Source of the DNA: Leadbetterella lacustris
GTDB taxonomy: Bacteria > Bacteroidota > Bacteroidia > Cytophagales > Spirosomataceae
Reading direction: 5' to 3'
Assembly (NCBI GenBank): GCA_965234335.1
Contig: OZ248429.1
Coordinates: 83,801 to 147,800, forward strand
DNA: 64,000 bases
Under the pieces are notes generated by a model. That model saw nothing but the letters and a program-made list of their open reading frames with translations. It did no database searches and was not told where the DNA came from. A program made the position numbers and the translations under genes. Of the stretch, positions 8,387 through 16,790 are shown piece by piece (position 1 is the first letter of the stretch; the number at the start of each line of letters is the position of its first letter).

Positions 8387-8394
8387 CAAACTTA
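8387..8394 (-). promoter_or_regulatory. Candidate -7 box for the DUF4160/DUF2442 pair
   Basis: On the minus strand TAAGTTTG fits TAnnTTTG and lies 21 bases before the chosen DUF4160 start at 8365. It lies within the sequence that an upstream start at 8407 would translate, which supports the shorter gene. Confidence 0.4.
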
Positions 8395-8435
8395 AGAATA
8401 TAATCACTCAAAACAAAATATGCATTTCCCTTTTC

Positions 8436-9926
8436 CTACTCCTCCCAAGCCCAATCAATTTTGTGCTTCATATCTTTTATGCTCATGCTATTGGCCTTGA
8501 AGTAAGTTCTGATTTGGTCAACTTTATCGTATTCTTGTTTGGCTTTGTGGTCGCGGTATAATTCCAGCATTCCCTGTATAACGGCTTCGTCGTTGGTTGG
8601 TTTTTCTTCCTCTAATCCCAAAATATTTTCTATGAAATCAACAAACTTAGTTTTAAGATTATCAAAAGTGTCTTGGCCGATAGCCGCTGACTGAAGCTGA
8701 TTCATGTAGATCATATTTACGTACTTGAGCAACGTAAATAACTGAGCAATAGCCACGGCAGTGTTTAAGTCATCATTCAAAGCTTCATAAAAGCCCTCTA
8801 TTGATTTCTCAATTTCAGCCTTCTTTTTTTCATCAATAGCAACCTCATCGTTTGCCACAAATTCAAGATTTTTAGAAACTCTCAAACCATTTATCAATCT
8901 TCTGTAGCCTTTCTGGGCGGCCTTGAGAGCGTCATTAGAAAAATCTAAAGTGGAACGATACTGCGACTGCAACATAAAGAATCGAACCGTCATAGGACTG
9001 AAGGCTTGCTCTAAAAGTGGGTGATTGCCGGTGATTAACTCCGACGGCAAAAAACTATTGCCCAGCGACTTAGACATCTTCTGACCATTCACAGTCAGCA
9101 TATTAGAGTGCATCCAGTATTTTACGGGTTCTACCCCTGTCAAGCCTGTTCCTTGGGCTATTTCGCATTCGTGGTGTGGAAACTTTAAGTCCATCCCACC
9201 GCCGTGAATGTCAAATTGCTTACCCAAATATTTGGCACTCATACAAGTACACTCCAAGTGCCAACCCGGAAATCCCATTCCCCACGGGCTAGTCCATTGC
9301 ATAATATGCTCTGGAGCAGCCTTTTTCCAAATCGCAAAATCGAGCGGATTACGTTTTTCGGCTTGACCGTCCAATTCACGGGTTTCGTTGAGCAAATCCT
9401 CCAAAATCCTTCCCGAAAGCTTTCCGTAATTATTCCCTGCCTCGTTGTATTTATTGATATCAAAATACACCGAGCCGTTTGCCTCATAAGCCAATCCTTT
9501 GTATATCAAATCTTTGACAGCCTCTATCTGCTCCACCATGTGGCCAGTGGCCGACGGCTCAATACTTGGCGGAAGAAAGTTAAACAACTTCAAAACATCA
9601 TGAAAGTCATTGGTGTAGCGTTGTACAATCTCCATCGGCTCCAACTGCTCTAACTTGGCCATTTTACCAATCTTGTCCTCGCCTTCGTCGCCATCTCCCA
9701 CCAAATGCCCCACATCTGTAATATTCCTGACGTATCGTACTTTATAGCCAATATGAATCAAATACCTGTAAAGCACATCAAAAGTCATAAAAGTCCGAAC
9801 ATTTCCGAGGTGCACAAAGTTGTAAACAGTGGGCCCGCAAACATACATACCCACATGATTGGGAACGATAGATTCGAAAACCTCCTTTTGTCTGGACAGC
9901 GAGTTATATATTTTGAGCGTTTGCAT
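8436..9926 (-). CDS. cysS: Cysteine--tRNA ligase
   Basis: A 496-residue class I aminoacyl-tRNA synthetase that charges tRNA-Cys. The N terminus carries the zinc-ligand cysteine and HIGH-type motif in YVCGPTVYNFVHLGN (C30 to N42). Further zinc ligands are in WHLECTCMS and FPHHECEIAQ, and the KMSKS loop is GQKMSKSLGNSF. The C-terminal helical bundle and anticodon-binding tail end in KIDWAWEE. Length is normal. It is transcribed away from the barrel gene at 10065, with its own -7 box 24 bases upstream. Confidence 0.97.
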   Translation of the reverse strand: MQTLKIYNSLSRQKEVFESIVPNHVGMYVCGPTVYNFVHLGNVRTFMTFDVLYRYLIHIGYKVRYVRNITDVGHLVGDGDEGEDKIGKMAKLEQLEPMEIVQRYTNDFHDVLKLFNFLPPSIEPSATGHMVEQIEAVKDLIYKGLAYEANGSVYFDINKYNEAGNNYGKLSGRILEDLLNETRELDGQAEKRNPLDFAIWKKAAPEHIMQWTSPWGMGFPGWHLECTCMSAKYLGKQFDIHGGGMDLKFPHHECEIAQGTGLTGVEPVKYWMHSNMLTVNGQKMSKSLGNSFLPSELITGNHPLLEQAFSPMTVRFFMLQSQYRSTLDFSNDALKAAQKGYRRLINGLRVSKNLEFVANDEVAIDEKKKAEIEKSIEGFYEALNDDLNTAVAIAQLFTLLKYVNMIYMNQLQSAAIGQDTFDNLKTKFVDFIENILGLEEEKPTNDEAVIQGMLELYRDHKAKQEYDKVDQIRTYFKANSMSIKDMKHKIDWAWEE

Positions 9927-9950
9927 TTATAGTTTTGTAAGTATTAAGCA

Positions 9951-9958
9951 CAAAAATA
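9951..9958 (-). promoter_or_regulatory. Candidate -7 box for cysS
   Basis: The minus strand reads TATTTTTG here, a match to TAnnTTTG, 24 bases upstream of the cysS ATG. Confidence 0.45.
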
Positions 9959-10064
9959 ATTCTATTCGGTTGATATTTTTCTTTTTTTTATGGAAGTATC
10001 GTCCGAAAAACAATTTTAGTCCGTATTTATTAGCAAATTTGCAAATTGCCAAAGAAAAGTATTA

Positions 10065-11144
10065 ATGAAAAACAAAAAGATTCTGACAGTTATTTTTATT
10101 TTGATTTCTATACCTACGTTTGGGCAAAAAGATTCAACACAAAAAATCTTCCGAAATAAAAGCATCATAGTTTTGCCTGTGGTTTTTCGGCTACCCGAAA
10201 CCCGTTGGGGTGGAGGAATTGCAGGTGCAGCGAGTTTTTCATTTGCAAAAGACTCTCTTGGTTCTAAACCATCGCAAATAACATTCGGGACAACATTTAC
10301 TCAGAATAAGCAGATTTTGGTATTTTTCCCCTTCAAAATCTTCACGCATAACGATAAATATTACTTTTTCTCAGAAAATGGCTGGTACAGATTCAACTAC
10401 CTGTATTCAGGCATTGGCGAAAATAGGGTTCCAGACGAAAAATATGACACTGACTACTTCAGAGTAAGGCTTTTGGCCGCCAAGCAGGTTCGAAAATCAA
10501 CTTACGTTGGACTTAGGCTCAATTTCGAGGACTATAAAGTCACTGCCACCTTACCAGGAGGCGAGCTAGAAACTGGAAAAATTAATGGAAGTAATCAATC
10601 AAGAACGCTTGGCCTAGGCTTCTCCATATTGAAAGATACCAGAGATGCCGTTTTTTATCCTAGAAAAGGGATTTTTGGAGAATTCTTTGTGGTTCCATCA
10701 TCTAAAATTTTTGGGGCAAACAGAGAATTTACGAAAATTAGCCTTGACATTGCACATTACAACAGCTTGGGTCCTAAGACAGTCTTTGCCAAACAATTGT
10801 TCTCACAGTTCAATATTGGCGATGTGCCATTCAACCAATTGGCATATTTGGGCGGACAACAAAGAATGCGTGGCATATACGAAGGTTATTTTAGAGATAA
10901 AAACGCCATGATTTTACAGACCGAAATCAGACAAGAAGTCTGGAAGATGTTTGGAGTAGCTGGCTTTGGTTCTGCCGCATTTTTAGGAAATGAAAATGAC
11001 CTTTTGAGATTCAAATATCCGAAATTCACTTATGGCCTCGGACTAAGAATTGCAACAAAAAACCATCTTAACTTAAGACTTGATTACGCACTTTCACCCT
11101 ACGCTTCAGGCAGTTTTTATGCTACTGTGGGTGAGGCTTTTTGA
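10065..11144 (+). CDS. BamA/TamA-like (Omp85 superfamily) outer-membrane barrel protein
   Basis: A 359-residue secreted protein with signal peptide MKNKKILTVIFILISIPTFG. No POTRA domain precedes the barrel, which begins at about residue 40. Omp85 surface-antigen features are visible: alternating beta strands, GLGFSILKDTRDAVFYPRKG resembling the 'D-x-R-x-xxxPxxG' strand motif, and YLGGQQRMRGIYEGYFRDKN resembling the 'GG-x-x-xRGY' lid-loop motif. It ends with phenylalanine (YATVGEAF), as barrel proteins recognised by BAM do. It may be a stand-alone channel or lipid/protein transporter. It is followed 98 bases later by a GDSL lipoprotein and a lactonase gene that may form one unit with it. Confidence 0.8.
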   Translation: MKNKKILTVIFILISIPTFGQKDSTQKIFRNKSIIVLPVVFRLPETRWGGGIAGAASFSFAKDSLGSKPSQITFGTTFTQNKQILVFFPFKIFTHNDKYYFFSENGWYRFNYLYSGIGENRVPDEKYDTDYFRVRLLAAKQVRKSTYVGLRLNFEDYKVTATLPGGELETGKINGSNQSRTLGLGFSILKDTRDAVFYPRKGIFGEFFVVPSSKIFGANREFTKISLDIAHYNSLGPKTVFAKQLFSQFNIGDVPFNQLAYLGGQQRMRGIYEGYFRDKNAMILQTEIRQEVWKMFGVAGFGSAAFLGNENDLLRFKYPKFTYGLGLRIATKNHLNLRLDYALSPYASGSFYATVGEAF

Positions 11145-11242
11145 AGAGAATGTTGATTAAATGCACAGATAAAGGCAAATTAATTGCCGTAAATCCTACT
11201 TATTTTCATAAATTGCATTTAAAATTTAACCTTTCTCAAATC

Positions 11243-11923
11243 ATGAAGAATATTCTTTTTTTAGCATTCACTTTCATTATATTATCCTGCTCCCCAACTC
11301 GCAAATTTCAGGAAGCAGCAAAAAGCTGGGAGCCAGAAATACAGAAACTCGAAGCCAAAGACAAAGTCGAAAAAGACCCAGAAAATGGAATACTGTATAT
11401 CGGAAGCTCGAGTATAAGACTCTGGAAAAACATAGACAAAGATATGGCTCCTTATCCCGCCATTCAACGTGGCTACGGCGGTGCCAAATTTACCGACCTC
11501 TTAGTATATGCCAAACGCATAGTTTATCCTCACCAGTTCAGGGCTTTAGTGGTCTTTGTAGCCAATGATATCACAGGAGGAAAAGACGATAAAACTCCAA
11601 GACAAGTGTTAGGCATGTTTAAATCACTCGAAAAAATCGTTAGAAAAAAATACAAAAATCAACCTATCTATTTCATTGCCATAACACCTAACAAGTCTCG
11701 CTGGAAAGTTTGGCCACAAGCACGTGAGGCAAATGCGTTGATTCAGGCTTATTGCAAAACAAAAAATAACTTACAATTTATAGAAACAGAAGCCCAATAC
11801 TTAGGTGCCGATGGTTTGCCGATAGATGAGTATTTCATTAGCGACAAACTCCACCAAACCCAAAAAGGCTACGACGTGTGGGCATCCATAATTAAAAATA
11901 AACTAAACGAGACACTGAAATAA
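11243..11923 (+). CDS. GDSL/SGNH-family esterase lipoprotein
   Basis: A 226-residue protein starting at ATG 11243, chosen because it gives a clean lipoprotein signal (MKNILFLAFTFIILSCS, lipobox LSC with C16). The longer in-frame extension from 11141 has no signal. SGNH blocks are visible: block I YIGSSSIRLW with the nucleophile serine, block II-like RGYGGAKFTDLL, block III VFVANDITGG with the Asn, and block V SDKLHQTQKGY with the Asp-His pair. It probably hydrolyses an ester in the periplasm. It is followed directly (0 bases) by the lactonase gene, so the two are translated as a unit. Confidence 0.85.
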   Translation: MKNILFLAFTFIILSCSPTRKFQEAAKSWEPEIQKLEAKDKVEKDPENGILYIGSSSIRLWKNIDKDMAPYPAIQRGYGGAKFTDLLVYAKRIVYPHQFRALVVFVANDITGGKDDKTPRQVLGMFKSLEKIVRKKYKNQPIYFIAITPNKSRWKVWPQAREANALIQAYCKTKNNLQFIETEAQYLGADGLPIDEYFISDKLHQTQKGYDVWASIIKNKLNETLK

Positions 11924-13030
11924 ATGAAGAAATCATTCGGTATTTTTATATTGACCTTATTTTGTTTAAGCCAGCTTTTGGCACAAAAAACTAAAGCCTA
12001 CAAAATATTGGTCGGAACCTACACCCAAAAGACTTCCGAAGGAGCGTATTATGTATCTATCGATAAAAAAACGCTTTTGTCAACTATTATTAGTCATTCT
12101 GATAAAATAGACAACCCATCATTTTTAGACATTTCGAAAGACAGAAAACATATTTACACCGTCTGCGAAACCGATGGCGGAAGTGTACAAGCCCTAAACT
12201 TCAATCAAGCCAATGGAGAGTTCAAACATTCGAATATCGTAAACTCGGGCGGAGCACATCCTTGCCATATAGCATTGGATAAAACTGGCAAATGGATTTT
12301 TACAGGAAACTACACCGGAGGAAGTTTGGGCGTTTTGCCTGTAAAAACTGATGGAACTATTGGTGAACCAACGCAAATCATTCACCATTATGGTACAGGC
12401 CCAAACAAAAACCGCCAAGAAAAACCCCACGTACATTCAGTAAATATTTCACCAGACAACAAAAATCTTTTTGTGGCTGATCTAGGAATTGACGAAGTAG
12501 TAAACTATGCTTTTGATGCCAAAACAGGGAAACTCAAAGAAGCCCAAAGAATAAAATTGACAGCTGGCTCTGGCCCAAGGCATTTTACTTTTCACCCTAG
12601 CTTGCCGTACGCCTATGTTATTCAAGAACTTACTGGAAAAGTAACTTTATTTTCATACAAAAATGGTCTCCTCAAAACACTTGAAGAAGTCAGTACACTT
12701 CCAGCAGGATTTAAAGATAACAATGCCTGTGCTGACATCCACATTTCGCCCGATGGGAAGTTCCTATACGGCTCCAATCGCTTCTACGACACCATTGTGA
12801 CCTTTTCTATAAATCCCAAAACAGGTAAATTGAAGCAATTAAGTCAAACCCCAGTTGGAGGAAAAGTACCAAGAAATTTCGCCATTTCGCCAGATGGCAA
12901 ATACCTGTTTGTAGCAAATCAAAACACCGACAACATCGTGATTTTCGAAAGAAATGCCACTACGGGTCTATTATTAAACACCGGAAAAGAAATAAATATT
13001 TCGATGCCTGTTTGTATTAGGTTTCTCTAA
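11924..13030 (+). CDS. Lactonase-family beta-propeller protein (6-phosphogluconolactonase-like)
   Basis: A 368-residue seven-bladed propeller of the PF10282 lactonase family. Signal peptide MKKSFGIFILTLFCLSQLLAQ predicts export. The mature part shows the repeat signature 'ISPDGKxLYVAN' several times (IHISPDGKFLYGSNRF, FAISPDGKYLFVANQN) and SGPRHFTFHPSLPYAYV, typical of the family. Cytoplasmic members open 6-phosphogluconolactone, but exported Bacteroidota members probably act on other lactones or sugars. The ATG touches the stop of the GDSL gene (TAAATG), indicating co-expression. Confidence 0.88.
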   Translation: MKKSFGIFILTLFCLSQLLAQKTKAYKILVGTYTQKTSEGAYYVSIDKKTLLSTIISHSDKIDNPSFLDISKDRKHIYTVCETDGGSVQALNFNQANGEFKHSNIVNSGGAHPCHIALDKTGKWIFTGNYTGGSLGVLPVKTDGTIGEPTQIIHHYGTGPNKNRQEKPHVHSVNISPDNKNLFVADLGIDEVVNYAFDAKTGKLKEAQRIKLTAGSGPRHFTFHPSLPYAYVIQELTGKVTLFSYKNGLLKTLEEVSTLPAGFKDNNACADIHISPDGKFLYGSNRFYDTIVTFSINPKTGKLKQLSQTPVGGKVPRNFAISPDGKYLFVANQNTDNIVIFERNATTGLLLNTGKEINISMPVCIRFL

Positions 13031-13179
13031 TTATTTTCAGGGAAACATCGAAATCTACAAAAGATATTTGAAGTTTAAAACCTAATTTATGGCAAATCAC
13101 GAGACTCAAGGTGACTATTGAAAATAGTTTTTAGCATTTTTGTATATTGGAGTGTTTTTGAAAGAAAGTTTAAAATTAT

Positions 13180-14535
13180 ATGCAGAACATTTGTGTTGTA
13201 TTTGACATCGGGAAAACCAATAAAAAAATTTTGGCCTTTAATGAAAGTTTTGAGGTGGTATATGAAAAACAAACTTCATTTCCTGAAATTCTCGATGACG
13301 ATGGCGAAGCATGCGACGACTTGCTTTCTTTAACCCATTGGCTCAAATCAGAATTTGAATTACTAAAAAATAATCCCGAGTTTAGTATCAAGGGACTAAA
13401 TTTTTCGGGCTACGGAGCAAGTTTGGTTCATCTTGACCACCAATGCAAACCCATAGCTCCACTGTACAACTATCTCAAGGCTTTTCCGAAAGAACTCAAA
13501 AAGACTTTTGAAGAAAAATACGGTCCATTAGCCCCATTTTTTAGTGCTACAGCTTCCCCAGACTTGGGTATGCTCAACTCAGGCATGCAATTGTACTGGC
13601 TGAAATATAAAAAAACAGAGGTTTTCAAAAATACCAAATATAGCCTTCATTTTCCGCAATATTTGAGCTTCGTTTTCAGTCAAATACCACAATCGGAGTT
13701 TACAAGCGTGGGCTGCCACACCGCCATGTGGGACTTTACCCAGCAAGCCTACCACCATTGGTTAGACAATGAACATCTTGAATCAGGACTTTTGCCATCG
13801 GTATCTGCCAAACAGGCCGTAGTTAAAGATGGAATACCCATAGGCCCAGGTATACATGATAGCTCGTCGGCATTGGTTCCATACTTAAAGACCATCAAAG
13901 AGCCCTTTGTACTTATCTCTACAGGCACTTGGTGTATCAGCATAAATCCTTTCAATGAAGAACCCTTGAGTCAAAGAGAGCTAGAAAGCGATTGTCTAAA
14001 CTTCCTAAGTTATGAAGGCAAAACCGTAAGGGCCTCTCGTTTATTTTCTGGCAACGAGCACGAACGACAGATCAAACATCTTTCTCGCTATTTTGAAGTT
14101 GAACCTGAATCTTATAAAAAAGTAAAGTTTGATTATAAAATCATTCAAGTCTTAAGAAAAAACCATCCACAGGCCACTCCAGACAAAACGGACCTGGGCC
14201 AATTACGTGAATGCCCGTTCGTGGAGCGAAATCTCAACCAATTCAAAAGTTTCGAACAAGCTTATCACCAATTTATTATGGACTTGGTAGCCCAACAAGT
14301 GGCTTCCACAAAATTGGTATTTGGGAAATCCATACCCAAGAAAATTTTTATTGATGGAGGATTCTCAAAAAACCCGATTTTTATGAATTTACTTTCTGAG
14401 GCCTTTTTCAACTCAGAAATTTATGCCTCGGAGGTTGCCCAAGCCTCAGCTTTAGGAGCGGCTTTGGTTATCTCAGAGTATTGGTCAGACAAGATTTTTG
14501 ATGATTCTAAATTAAAATTGAGTAGATTTTTCTAA
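13180..14535 (+). CDS. FGGY-family carbohydrate kinase
   Basis: A 451-residue cytoplasmic sugar kinase. The N-terminal phosphate-binding strand is VVFDIGKTNKKILAF, the hinge region holds ISTGTWCISINPF, and the C-terminal adenosine motif is KKIFIDGGFSKNPIFMNLL. Catalytic Asp is likely in GIHDSSSALVPYL. The sequence is closest in style to the L-fuculose/L-rhamnulose kinase branch, but the sugar is not certain. No isomerase or aldolase gene lies beside it, so the pathway cannot be read from context. ATG 13180 is preferred because it opens directly on the first strand. Confidence 0.88.
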   Translation: MQNICVVFDIGKTNKKILAFNESFEVVYEKQTSFPEILDDDGEACDDLLSLTHWLKSEFELLKNNPEFSIKGLNFSGYGASLVHLDHQCKPIAPLYNYLKAFPKELKKTFEEKYGPLAPFFSATASPDLGMLNSGMQLYWLKYKKTEVFKNTKYSLHFPQYLSFVFSQIPQSEFTSVGCHTAMWDFTQQAYHHWLDNEHLESGLLPSVSAKQAVVKDGIPIGPGIHDSSSALVPYLKTIKEPFVLISTGTWCISINPFNEEPLSQRELESDCLNFLSYEGKTVRASRLFSGNEHERQIKHLSRYFEVEPESYKKVKFDYKIIQVLRKNHPQATPDKTDLGQLRECPFVERNLNQFKSFEQAYHQFIMDLVAQQVASTKLVFGKSIPKKIFIDGGFSKNPIFMNLLSEAFFNSEIYASEVAQASALGAALVISEYWSDKIFDDSKLKLSRFF

Positions 14536-14668
14536 GAAATAGCCCGAGCATTTAGGTTTTTATGACGATTCAATTAGAACACTATTTGATATTTCAATTA
14601 ATGTAAGTACATTGGTCTTGTGGAAATTGCAACCTATTACAATTCTACACCGTATCTATTGATCTAAT

Positions 14669-14926
14669 ATGAATCCAATTCCAGAGTCTGAAAAGCTCAG
14701 AATCTTACTTGAAGGATGCCTAAAAGCAGACCGTAGGAGTCAAGAATTGCTATATAAGTAGTACTTTGGATCTGTAAAGAGTATATGTTTGTGTTATTGG
14801 AAGACCAAAGATGAAGCACTAGAGGTTCTGAATGATGCATTCTTAAAAGTTTTCTAGGAATCTAAAAACATAGGCTCCAAGAAAAAAAATGCAACCAAAA
14901 TGAATTGTCTTTCGTATTTATTTTAA
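14669..14926 (+). pseudogene. Dead ECF sigma factor (sigma-70 region 2 fragment)
   Basis: Within the 420-base gap between the FGGY kinase and the Rieske gene one frame reads MNPIPESEKLRILLEGCLKA, then ...RRSQELLYK, a TAG at 14759-14761, YFGSVKSICLCYW...KDEALEVLNDAFLKVF, and a second TAG at 14855-14857. This is the region 2 pattern of Bacteroidota ECF sigma factors ('GC-KgDrrsQe-LY-kyf...eA-evLNDgFlKVF'). After the second stop the homology is lost and the frame ends at 14926. Region 4 is missing altogether. Two in-frame stops plus truncation make it non-functional. It lies 30 bases upstream of the Rieske gene and may once have controlled it. Confidence 0.8.
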
Positions 14927-14955
14927 AAAATTCTAAAAACAATAATTATTGAACT

Positions 14956-15456
14956 ATGGAAATGAACAAACAATCAAGAGGACAGTTTCTAAAAACTTTG
15001 GGCCTTTCGTCTAAAGCCTTAATGGCGTTTTATTGTATCGGGGCTGTATCTGCGTGTAGTACCGAAGAAAACTCTGTAACACCAACCAATCCTAATAACG
15101 GAAACACAAGCAATACATCAACCGGATTAACAGGAACTACAACTGGGGCATCAATAGATTACACCATTGACTTAAAAAACGCCAGCTACTCTAAACTAGC
15201 TACGGTTGGTGAATTTGTAATCATTGGAGACACCCTCGTAGCTAATGCCAACGGAACCTACATTGCAGTTTCTAAGGCCTGCACGCACCAGGGAACTACC
15301 CTTTCATACAGAAAAGCACAGAATGACCTACACTGTGGTAATCATAACTCTGAGTTTAGTATAACTGGAGCGGTTGAAAAAGCTCCTGCCACTATGGCTC
15401 TTAAAACCTACAAAACTACTTTTAATGCTGCCGCAAGTACGCTAAAAGTAAATTAA
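14956..15456 (+). CDS. Rieske [2Fe-2S] domain lipoprotein
   Basis: A 166-residue exported iron-sulfur protein. The signal region MEMNKQSRGQFLKTLG resembles a Tat signal but has Arg-Gly in place of the twin arginine. A hydrophobic stretch then ends at the lipobox VSAC (C34). A Ser/Thr/Asn-rich linker spans about residues 37-65. The Rieske fold follows with both cluster-binding pairs: C109-T-H111 in KACTHQGT and C127-x2-H130 in LHCGNHNSEF. It probably transfers electrons on the periplasmic side of a membrane. It is the first gene of a tight cassette with a b-cytochrome-like membrane protein and YceI. Partner and donor are unknown. Confidence 0.88.
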   Translation: MEMNKQSRGQFLKTLGLSSKALMAFYCIGAVSACSTEENSVTPTNPNNGNTSNTSTGLTGTTTGASIDYTIDLKNASYSKLATVGEFVIIGDTLVANANGTYIAVSKACTHQGTTLSYRKAQNDLHCGNHNSEFSITGAVEKAPATMALKTYKTTFNAAASTLKVN

Positions 15457-15521
15457 TTTAAAAATCACCATCAAAAAGATCAATAGAAATTATACTATTT
15501 ATCTTTTTTATTACTTAGATA

Positions 15522-16175
15522 ATGAGAAAAATAACTTTACTCTTTTTCCTAATTTTCAGCTTAGGTGCTTATGCTCAAGAAAACGCTGCAGACAGCCTTT
15601 TGAACGATTTAATAACGAAAACAGAACCCTCAGCAAACGACCTTTTACCTGAAAGAATGTTGATTACACAACGGATGCTTTGGGGACACAACGGCTTATA
15701 CCGAAAAGTAGGAATAGCACCCAAAACTCTGACTGCAGGAAGTAGAGAAAGGGAACTTAAAGCAAGAAGAAACATGTTCAGAATACACCAAGCTGTTGGC
15801 TTGGCTACGGCGGCCGGTATGTTGGCTCAAGGTATTGTTGGTTCTAGGCTTTACAAACCTGGTAACTATACCGACAAACTCAAGAACACCCATGAAGGAA
15901 TTGGCACAGGCATAAACATCGGCTACATCACCACCGCATTGATGAGTTTTGCTGCACCACCGCCCATGGTAAATCGAAAGAAATTCGACAATATTAAGCT
16001 GCATAAAATATTATCGTATGTGCATCTTTCGGGCATGATTGCTACCAATGTTTTAGGCCAACAAATAAACGGCAGCTCTAACCCAGCCAAAATGAAAAAA
16101 TGGCACCGAACCGCTGCTTTTGCTACTTTTGGGACTTATACCGCCGCTATAGCTACTATAAAGTTTGAGTTCTAA
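15522..16175 (+). CDS. Four-helix membrane protein, b-type-cytochrome-like (His in every helix)
   Basis: A 217-residue protein I cannot name with certainty. It has a signal peptide (MRKITLLFFLIFSLGAYAQ), a periplasmic stretch to about residue 85, and four hydrophobic helices. Each helix begins with or contains histidine: H89 (FRIHQAVGLATAAGML), H124 (THEGIGTGINIGYITTAL), H161 and H168 (LHKILSYVHLSGMIATNV), and H195 (WHRTAAFATFGTYTAAI). This spacing resembles cytochrome b561-type proteins, where paired histidines hold two hemes. Between an iron-sulfur protein and YceI, a transmembrane electron carrier is a sensible guess. Heme binding is inferred, not shown. Confidence 0.6.
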   Translation: MRKITLLFFLIFSLGAYAQENAADSLLNDLITKTEPSANDLLPERMLITQRMLWGHNGLYRKVGIAPKTLTAGSRERELKARRNMFRIHQAVGLATAAGMLAQGIVGSRLYKPGNYTDKLKNTHEGIGTGINIGYITTALMSFAAPPPMVNRKKFDNIKLHKILSYVHLSGMIATNVLGQQINGSSNPAKMKKWHRTAAFATFGTYTAAIATIKFEF

Positions 16176-16240
16176 GCTTCGTTTACATCTTTTTTTGTGC
16201 TAAAAGACATAAATATATTTACTTATTAAATCAAAAAATA

Positions 16241-16786
16241 GTGAAAAAAATAGCCCTATCCCTAAGCTTAATTCTCATTTCTTTGGTCTCCAAAGCCCAA
16301 GAAAAAAAGAAAATTGAAGCCGATAAAAAGACATCTTTTATGCAATATGCCATGAAGCATCCTATGCACAAATGGGACGCAAAATCTACTGCAAACAAGT
16401 GCTTAATAATCTATAACGACAAAACCTCCGCCATAGAGGCAGTTGCAGTTATAGTACCCGTCAAATCATTTGATAGTGGCAATTCCAACCGTGATTCCCA
16501 TGCCTTGGAAGTACTAGAAGCTCTGAAATTTCCGAATGTAACTTTTTCAGCCAGCAATATTGAGGAGGCCAATAACCAGCTGACTATCAAAGGAAACCTA
16601 ACCTTTCATGGCGTAACAAAGCCTGTAGAGTTGAAAGCTAAGAAAACTGCATCAGGTAACATTCTAAAAATTGAGGGCAAGTTTGATATCAATATGAAAG
16701 ACTACGGAATAGAACCTCCCGGCCTATTGGGTGTAAGAGCAGACGAAAAAATCAACTTGAGCTTTGATATGGTATTTAATCTGTAA
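16241..16786 (+). CDS. YceI-family periplasmic protein
   Basis: A 181-residue exported protein with GTG start and signal MKKIALSLSLILISLVSKAQ. The mature part has the YceI lipocalin-like pattern: FDSGNSNRDSHALEVLEALKF (the 'R-D-x-H-L' segment), FPNVTFSAS, LTFHGVTKPVEL and KFDINMKDYGIEPPGLLGV. YceI proteins bind polyisoprenoids such as ubiquinone-like lipids and are often fused or adjacent to cytochrome b561, which fits the neighbouring gene. It ends the Rieske cassette. Its terminator lies about 50 bases downstream, inside the opposing gatC gene. GTG is used because no ATG precedes the signal peptide. Confidence 0.9.
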   Translation: MKKIALSLSLILISLVSKAQEKKKIEADKKTSFMQYAMKHPMHKWDAKSTANKCLIIYNDKTSAIEAVAVIVPVKSFDSGNSNRDSHALEVLEALKFPNVTFSASNIEEANNQLTIKGNLTFHGVTKPVELKAKKTASGNILKIEGKFDINMKDYGIEPPGLLGVRADEKINLSFDMVFNL

Positions 16787-16790
16787 TGGT

